Shown in pieces: positions 60,387-64,000 of a stretch of 64,000 bases of DNA; position 1 is the first letter of the stretch; each line of letters opens with the position of its first letter. The position numbers were made by a program, and so were the translations under genes. This DNA comes from Pseudomonas sp. GM74. GTDB taxonomy: Bacteria > Pseudomonadota > Gammaproteobacteria > Pseudomonadales > Pseudomonadaceae. The stretch is taken from assembly GCF_000282455.1 (NCBI RefSeq), contig NZ_AKJG01000150.1, forward strand, positions 1 to 64,000, written 5' to 3'. The notes beneath the pieces were generated by a model. It saw only the letters and a list, made by a program, of their open reading frames with translations. It had not been told where the DNA came from and made no database searches.

Positions 60387-62249
60387 TTATTCCTCAATCT
60401 CATTCAGGTTGCGCCCCGCCAGCGCGGCTTTCACCGTCGAGTCCAGGCGGCGGGCAGCAAAGGCATCGGTCACTTGCGACAGACGCTTGGTCTGCTGCTC
60501 GATGGCGTAGCCATCGGTACCTTTCATCAGTTCGGCCAGTTCCTGCATCTGCATGTCGATGACCATGCGCTCTTCGGCGTCGAGCAAGCGCTCGCCGTCG
60601 GCCTCAAGAGCTGCCTGCACCGCTTCGATCAGACGCTGGGCGTCGACCTGCTGCTCGCGCAGTACGCGGGCGACCTTGTCGTCATTGGCATGCTGGAACG
60701 AGTCCTTGAGCATCCTGGCGATTTCGCCGTCGGTCAGGCCGTAGGACGGCTTGACCTGAATGCTGGCTTCAACGCCCGAACCCAGTTCCCGGGCGGAAAC
60801 GCTGAGCAGACCGTCGGCATCGACCTGGAAGGTCACGCGGATCTTCGCCGCGCCAGCCACCATCGCCGGAATGCCGCGCAGCTCGAAGCGCGCCAGGGAG
60901 CGGCAGTCGCTGATCAGCTCACGCTCGCCCTGCAATACGTGGATGGCCATGGCCGACTGGCCGTCTTTATAGGTTGTGAAGTCCTGGGCGCGGGCGACGG
61001 GGATGGTGGTGTTGCGCGGAATCACCTTCTCCATCAGGCCGCCCATGGTTTCCAGCCCCAGGGACAGCGGAATCACGTCCAGCAGCAGCAATTCGCCGCC
61101 GTCACGCTTGTTACCGGCCAGGGTATCGGCCTGGATCGCAGCACCGATGGCGACCACTTGATCCGGGTCGATTTCCGTCAGTGGCTGGCGACCGAAGGCT
61201 TCGGCGACGGCTTCGCGAACGCGAGGCACGCGAGTCGAACCACCGACCATGACCACGGCGTGCACGTCTTCCAGTTCGATAGCGGAATCACGCACCGCAC
61301 GGCGGCAGGCTTTGAGGCTGCGGGCGACCATCGGCTCGATCAGCGCATTGAAGGCTTCGCGGGTCAGCTCGGCTTTCCAGTCGCCATGGGCAACCTCAAC
61401 AACCGAAGCGTTGGTCAGGGCCTCCTTGGCCGCACAGGCGGTTTGCAGCAAATTGCGTTGCGCACCCGGATCGAGGTCGGCGGACAGACCGGCGCTCTCG
61501 ATGATCCAGCCAGCGATCGCGTGATCGAAGTCATCGCCGCCCAGGGCGCTGTCGCCACCGGTAGCCAGGACTTCGAAGACACCGCCGGTCAGGCGCAGAA
61601 TCGAAATATCGAAGGTACCGCCGCCCAGGTCGTAAATCGCGACCAGGCCTTCGGCGTGCTGATCCAGACCGTAAGCCACGGCAGCCGCGGTCGGCTCATT
61701 GAGCAAGCGCAGCACGTTCAGACCGGCCAGCTTGGCCGCGTCCTTGGTGGCTTGACGCTGAGCGTCGTCGAAATAGGCCGGAACCGTGATCACCGCACCG
61801 ACCAGCTCGCCACCCAAGGTCGCTTCAGCGCGCTGGCGCAGGACCTTGAGGATATCGGCAGAGACTTCGACCGGGCTTTTCGGCCCCTGTATCGTGTCGA
61901 TGAACGGCATGTGCGACTCGCCACCGACAAAGCGGTACGGCAGTTGCTCGCCCAATTGCTTGACGTCGGACAGACCACGACCCATCAAGCGCTTGACCGA
62001 CAGCACGGTGTTCAACGGATCGGTGGCGGCGGCCAGCTTGGCGGATTCGCCGACCTCGACGCGATCGGCGTGGTAGCGCACGGCAGACGGCAGGATGACC
62101 CGCCCTTCTGCGTCGGCAAGTGGCTCGGAAAGACCACTGCGCAATGCAGCGACCAGCGAATTGGTAGTGCCCAAGTCGATCCCCACAGCCAGACGACGCT
62201 GGTGCGGTTGAGGACTTTGGCCGGGTTCGGCGATCTGCAGTAGGGCCAT
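60387..62249 (-). CDS. hscA: Fe-S cluster chaperone HscA
   Basis: Hsp70-type ATPase specialised for releasing clusters from IscU. It has 620 residues: GIDLGTTNSLVAAL, YDLGGGTFDISILRL and VVMVGGSTRVPRVREA in the ATPase domain, then a substrate-binding domain (about 395-620). Two bases separate it from fdx. Confidence 0.97.
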   Translation of the reverse strand: MALLQIAEPGQSPQPHQRRLAVGIDLGTTNSLVAALRSGLSEPLADAEGRVILPSAVRYHADRVEVGESAKLAAATDPLNTVLSVKRLMGRGLSDVKQLGEQLPYRFVGGESHMPFIDTIQGPKSPVEVSADILKVLRQRAEATLGGELVGAVITVPAYFDDAQRQATKDAAKLAGLNVLRLLNEPTAAAVAYGLDQHAEGLVAIYDLGGGTFDISILRLTGGVFEVLATGGDSALGGDDFDHAIAGWIIESAGLSADLDPGAQRNLLQTACAAKEALTNASVVEVAHGDWKAELTREAFNALIEPMVARSLKACRRAVRDSAIELEDVHAVVMVGGSTRVPRVREAVAEAFGRQPLTEIDPDQVVAIGAAIQADTLAGNKRDGGELLLLDVIPLSLGLETMGGLMEKVIPRNTTIPVARAQDFTTYKDGQSAMAIHVLQGERELISDCRSLARFELRGIPAMVAGAAKIRVTFQVDADGLLSVSARELGSGVEASIQVKPSYGLTDGEIARMLKDSFQHANDDKVARVLREQQVDAQRLIEAVQAALEADGERLLDAEERMVIDMQMQELAELMKGTDGYAIEQQTKRLSQVTDAFAARRLDSTVKAALAGRNLNEIEE

Positions 62250-62300
62250 CGTTATCAGGACTTATCTGTATATCAGGCGTGCGACCGGAGCGGCACTGGG

Positions 62301-62822
62301 TTAATCGTCGAGGCGCTCTTCTAACTGGCGCACTTCGTAGGTGAGCTTGTCGAGGAACTGCATGCGCCGCATCAGGCGTTCGGCCCGTTCACGGTGCGCG
62401 GTATCGTTCCAGCAAGCTGCGAAGCTTTGGTTCAGCTCATCCTGGGCTGCCTTCAGGCGACGCTTGAAGACGGCAACGCCATTGAGGTCGGCGCTGTCCT
62501 GCAGGTCTTCAAGCTCTTCGCGCAACTCCATCTGTTGCAACAGAAACTCCGGATCATGCACCGTGACCTCCAGCGGCAGCTCGCCACCATTCAAGGCGAG
62601 CAGGTAACGCGCGCGCTTGGGTGGACTCTTGAGCGTCTGGTAGGCCTCGTTGAGGCTCGCGGATTGCTCCAGCGCCAACCGCTGCTCACGCTCGGAAGCG
62701 TCGGCAAAGCGGTCCGGATGAACACTGCGCGCCAACTCACGGTAGCGCGTAGCCAGCTGATCGAGGTCCAGATCGAAACTCGGTTGCAGCTCGAATAAAG
62801 CGAAATGACAAGGAGTACCCAC
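62301..62822 (-). CDS. hscB: Co-chaperone HscB
   Basis: A J-protein that delivers IscU to HscA. It has 173 residues from a GTG at 62822 (GTPCHFALFELQPSFDLDLDQL); the J domain holds HPDRF and the C-terminal helical domain binds IscU. Confidence 0.95.
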   Translation of the reverse strand: MGTPCHFALFELQPSFDLDLDQLATRYRELARSVHPDRFADASEREQRLALEQSASLNEAYQTLKSPPKRARYLLALNGGELPLEVTVHDPEFLLQQMELREELEDLQDSADLNGVAVFKRRLKAAQDELNQSFAACWNDTAHRERAERLMRRMQFLDKLTYEVRQLEERLDD

Positions 62823-62830
62823 GACAAGCC

Positions 62831-63154
62831 TCAGATGTTGAAGCTTTCGCCGCAGCCACATTCACCGCGCACGTTGGGGTTGTTGAACTTGAAGCCTTCG
62901 TTCAACCCTTCCTTGACGAAATCGAGTTCGGTGCCGTCCAGGTAGGCCAGGCTTTTCGGGTCGATGATCACTTTTTCGCCGTGACTTTCGAACACCTGGT
63001 CCTCAGCAACCACCTCGTCGACAAACTCCAGCACGTAGGCAAGGCCGGAACAGCCTGTGGTGCGAACACCCAGACGAATCCCTTCACCTTTGCCGCGCCC
63101 GTCGAGGGAGCGTCGCACGTGCTTAGCCGCCGCTTCTGTCATGCTGATAGCCAT
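62831..63154 (-). CDS. iscA: Fe-S assembly protein IscA
   Basis: A-type carrier protein for Fe-S clusters or iron. It has 107 residues from MAISMTEAAAKHVRRSL; ligand cysteines lie in TTGCSGLAYVLEF and GECGCGESF. Confidence 0.96.
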   Translation of the reverse strand: MAISMTEAAAKHVRRSLDGRGKGEGIRLGVRTTGCSGLAYVLEFVDEVVAEDQVFESHGEKVIIDPKSLAYLDGTELDFVKEGLNEGFKFNNPNVRGECGCGESFNI

Positions 63155-63182
63155 CGTTGACTCCTTACTCGTCGCCAAATGC

Positions 63183-63569
63183 TTAGATCAAGCCTTTCTT
63201 CTGCTTGTAGTCGCGAACAGCCGCCTTGATGGCGTCTTCAGCGAGTACCGAGCAGTGGATTTTCACTGGCGGCAGGGCCAGTTCTTCAGCCAGCTGGGTG
63301 TTCTTGATGGTTTCCGCTTCGTCCAGGGTCTTGCCCTTCATCCACTCGGTGGCAAGGGAGCTGGAAGCGATAGCCGAACCGCAGCCGTAAGTCTTGAACT
63401 TGGCATCTTCGATGATGCCGGCGTCGTTGACCTTGATCTGCAGGCGCATCACGTCGCCGCACGCCGGAGCGCCGACCATGCCGGTGCCGACATCAGGATC
63501 TTCCGCGTCCATCTTGCCGACGTTGCGCGGGTTTTCGTAGTGGTCGATGACCTTTTCGCTGTAAGCCAT
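63183..63569 (-). CDS. iscU: Fe-S cluster scaffold IscU
   Basis: Scaffold on which new clusters form. It has 128 residues from MAYSEKVIDHYENPRNVG; the three ligand cysteines (GAPACGDVM, TYGCGSA, KIHCSVLAED) and the LPPVK motif recognised by HscA are intact. Confidence 0.97.
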   Translation of the reverse strand: MAYSEKVIDHYENPRNVGKMDAEDPDVGTGMVGAPACGDVMRLQIKVNDAGIIEDAKFKTYGCGSAIASSSLATEWMKGKTLDEAETIKNTQLAEELALPPVKIHCSVLAEDAIKAAVRDYKQKKGLI

Positions 63570-63670
63570 GATTCTCAATCCTCACTCATCAGGGCCGCTC
63601 TTGAGACCCTGCAGTTGCGCTGCGTTTACCGCCGCGCTGCTACAGGACCTGTATCCGGCGGCTTCTTTGT

Positions 63671-64000
63671 TTAGTGTGCCGCCCACTCGATCTTCGAGAT
63701 ATCGACGCCGTCTTTGTACATGTCCCACAGCGGCGACAGAGCGCGCAGCTTGGTTACGGCCTCGCAGACTTTCTGCGCGGCGTAGTCGATTTCTTCTTCG
63801 GTGGTGAAACGGCCGAAGGTGAAGCGGATCGAGCTGTGTGCCAGTTCGTCGTTGCGGCCCAGGGCGCGCAGTACGTACGAAGGCTCAAGGGACGCCGAAG
63901 TGCAGGCCGAACCGGACGAAACCGCCAGATCCTTGAGCGCCATGATCAGCGACTCGCCTTCAACGTAGTTGAAGCTCAGGTTCAGGTTGTGCGGAACGCG
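63671..64000 (-). CDS. iscS: Cysteine desulfurase IscS (C-terminal part)
   Basis: PLP enzyme that supplies sulfur from cysteine. Only the last 109 residues lie in the window; the 5' end is beyond base 64000. The catalytic Cys loop is present (SSGSACTSASLEPSYVLRALGR), followed by SSIRFTFGRFTTEEEIDYA. The gene leads the visible isc order iscS-iscU-iscA-hscB-hscA-fdx-iscX; iscR would lie outside. Confidence 0.97.
   Translation of the reverse strand, partial: RVPHNLNLSFNYVEGESLIMALKDLAVSSGSACTSASLEPSYVLRALGRNDELAHSSIRFTFGRFTTEEEIDYAAQKVCEAVTKLRALSPLWDMYKDGVDISKIEWAAH

Noticed and set aside
63570..63670. Possible hairpin or RNA gene between iscS and iscU
   Set aside because: The 101-base gap is GC-rich with only weak pairing and matches no element I know; probably an ordinary intercistronic spacer.

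Overview
The window is 64 kb of ordinary, gene-dense chromosome from a fluorescent Pseudomonas, most likely the P. fluorescens group. The evidence is the high GC content, protein sequences that read as typical Pseudomonas orthologues (gcd, asrA, cmoAB, guaBA, purT, purL, mltF, lepAB, lptFG, pepA-holC, the isc operon), and a dense scatter of intergenic REP-type palindromes characteristic of this group. I found no rRNA, tRNA, CRISPR array, prophage, insertion sequence or plasmid gene.

Layout. 1-9.3 kb: a Pr6Pr-type membrane protein and a VF530 protein, an OprB sugar porin followed by the PQQ glucose dehydrogenase gcd (periplasmic glucose uptake and oxidation), then the Lon-like protease asrA with a near-consensus sigma-32 promoter, an I42 protease-inhibitor lipoprotein and a YhhN/lysoplasmalogenase-like protein. 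9.5-16.4 kb: cmoA-cmoB (tRNA wobble uridine), tadA (tRNA inosine) with a Tat-exported multicopper oxidase, and a solitary 982-residue toxin-like gene. 16.5-25.4 kb: guaB-guaA, an unnamed Zn-motif protein, purT, DUF1289, a gamma-carbonic anhydrase, two NUDIX enzymes, an L,D-transpeptidase and an orphan ORF. 25.6-31.5 kb: a YqfO/NIF3-like protein, purL and divergent mltF. 31.6-37.7 kb: the lepA-lepB-(small ORF)-rnc-era-recO-pdxJ cluster. 37.9-43.6 kb: lptF-lptG, pepA-holC-unknown, and a TSUP transporter. 43.8-50.2 kb: xseA, an M23 peptidase, leuA with a candidate leader peptide, an omega-amidase-like nitrilase and a PLP aminotransferase. 50.4-59.7 kb: der, bamB-yfgM-hisS-ispG-rodZ-pilW-rlmN and ndk. 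59.8-64 kb: the isc operon from iscX back to a partial iscS.

Nearly everything is housekeeping: purine synthesis, tRNA modification, protein export, LPS transport, outer-membrane assembly and Fe-S cluster biogenesis. The most unusual item is the toxin-like gene at 13467-16415. It combines a dermonecrotic-toxin-like N-terminal part, a hydrophobic membrane segment and a C-terminal part with GExH / E-H / GExH motifs like the Tiki/ChaN superfamily (the relatives of the Pasteurella multocida toxin C2 domain). It stands alone, behind a very strong ribosome-binding site and a perfect small inverted repeat. Other points of interest are the sigma-32 promoter of asrA, a candidate leuA leader peptide, the absence of the DUF4845 gene normally found between lepB and rnc (replaced by a 39-codon ORF overlapping the rnc start), and three distinct intergenic palindrome families.

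Gene starts were adjusted where upstream in-frame codons were clearly not the family start. Functions are from recognition of protein families by eye; no database search was possible.
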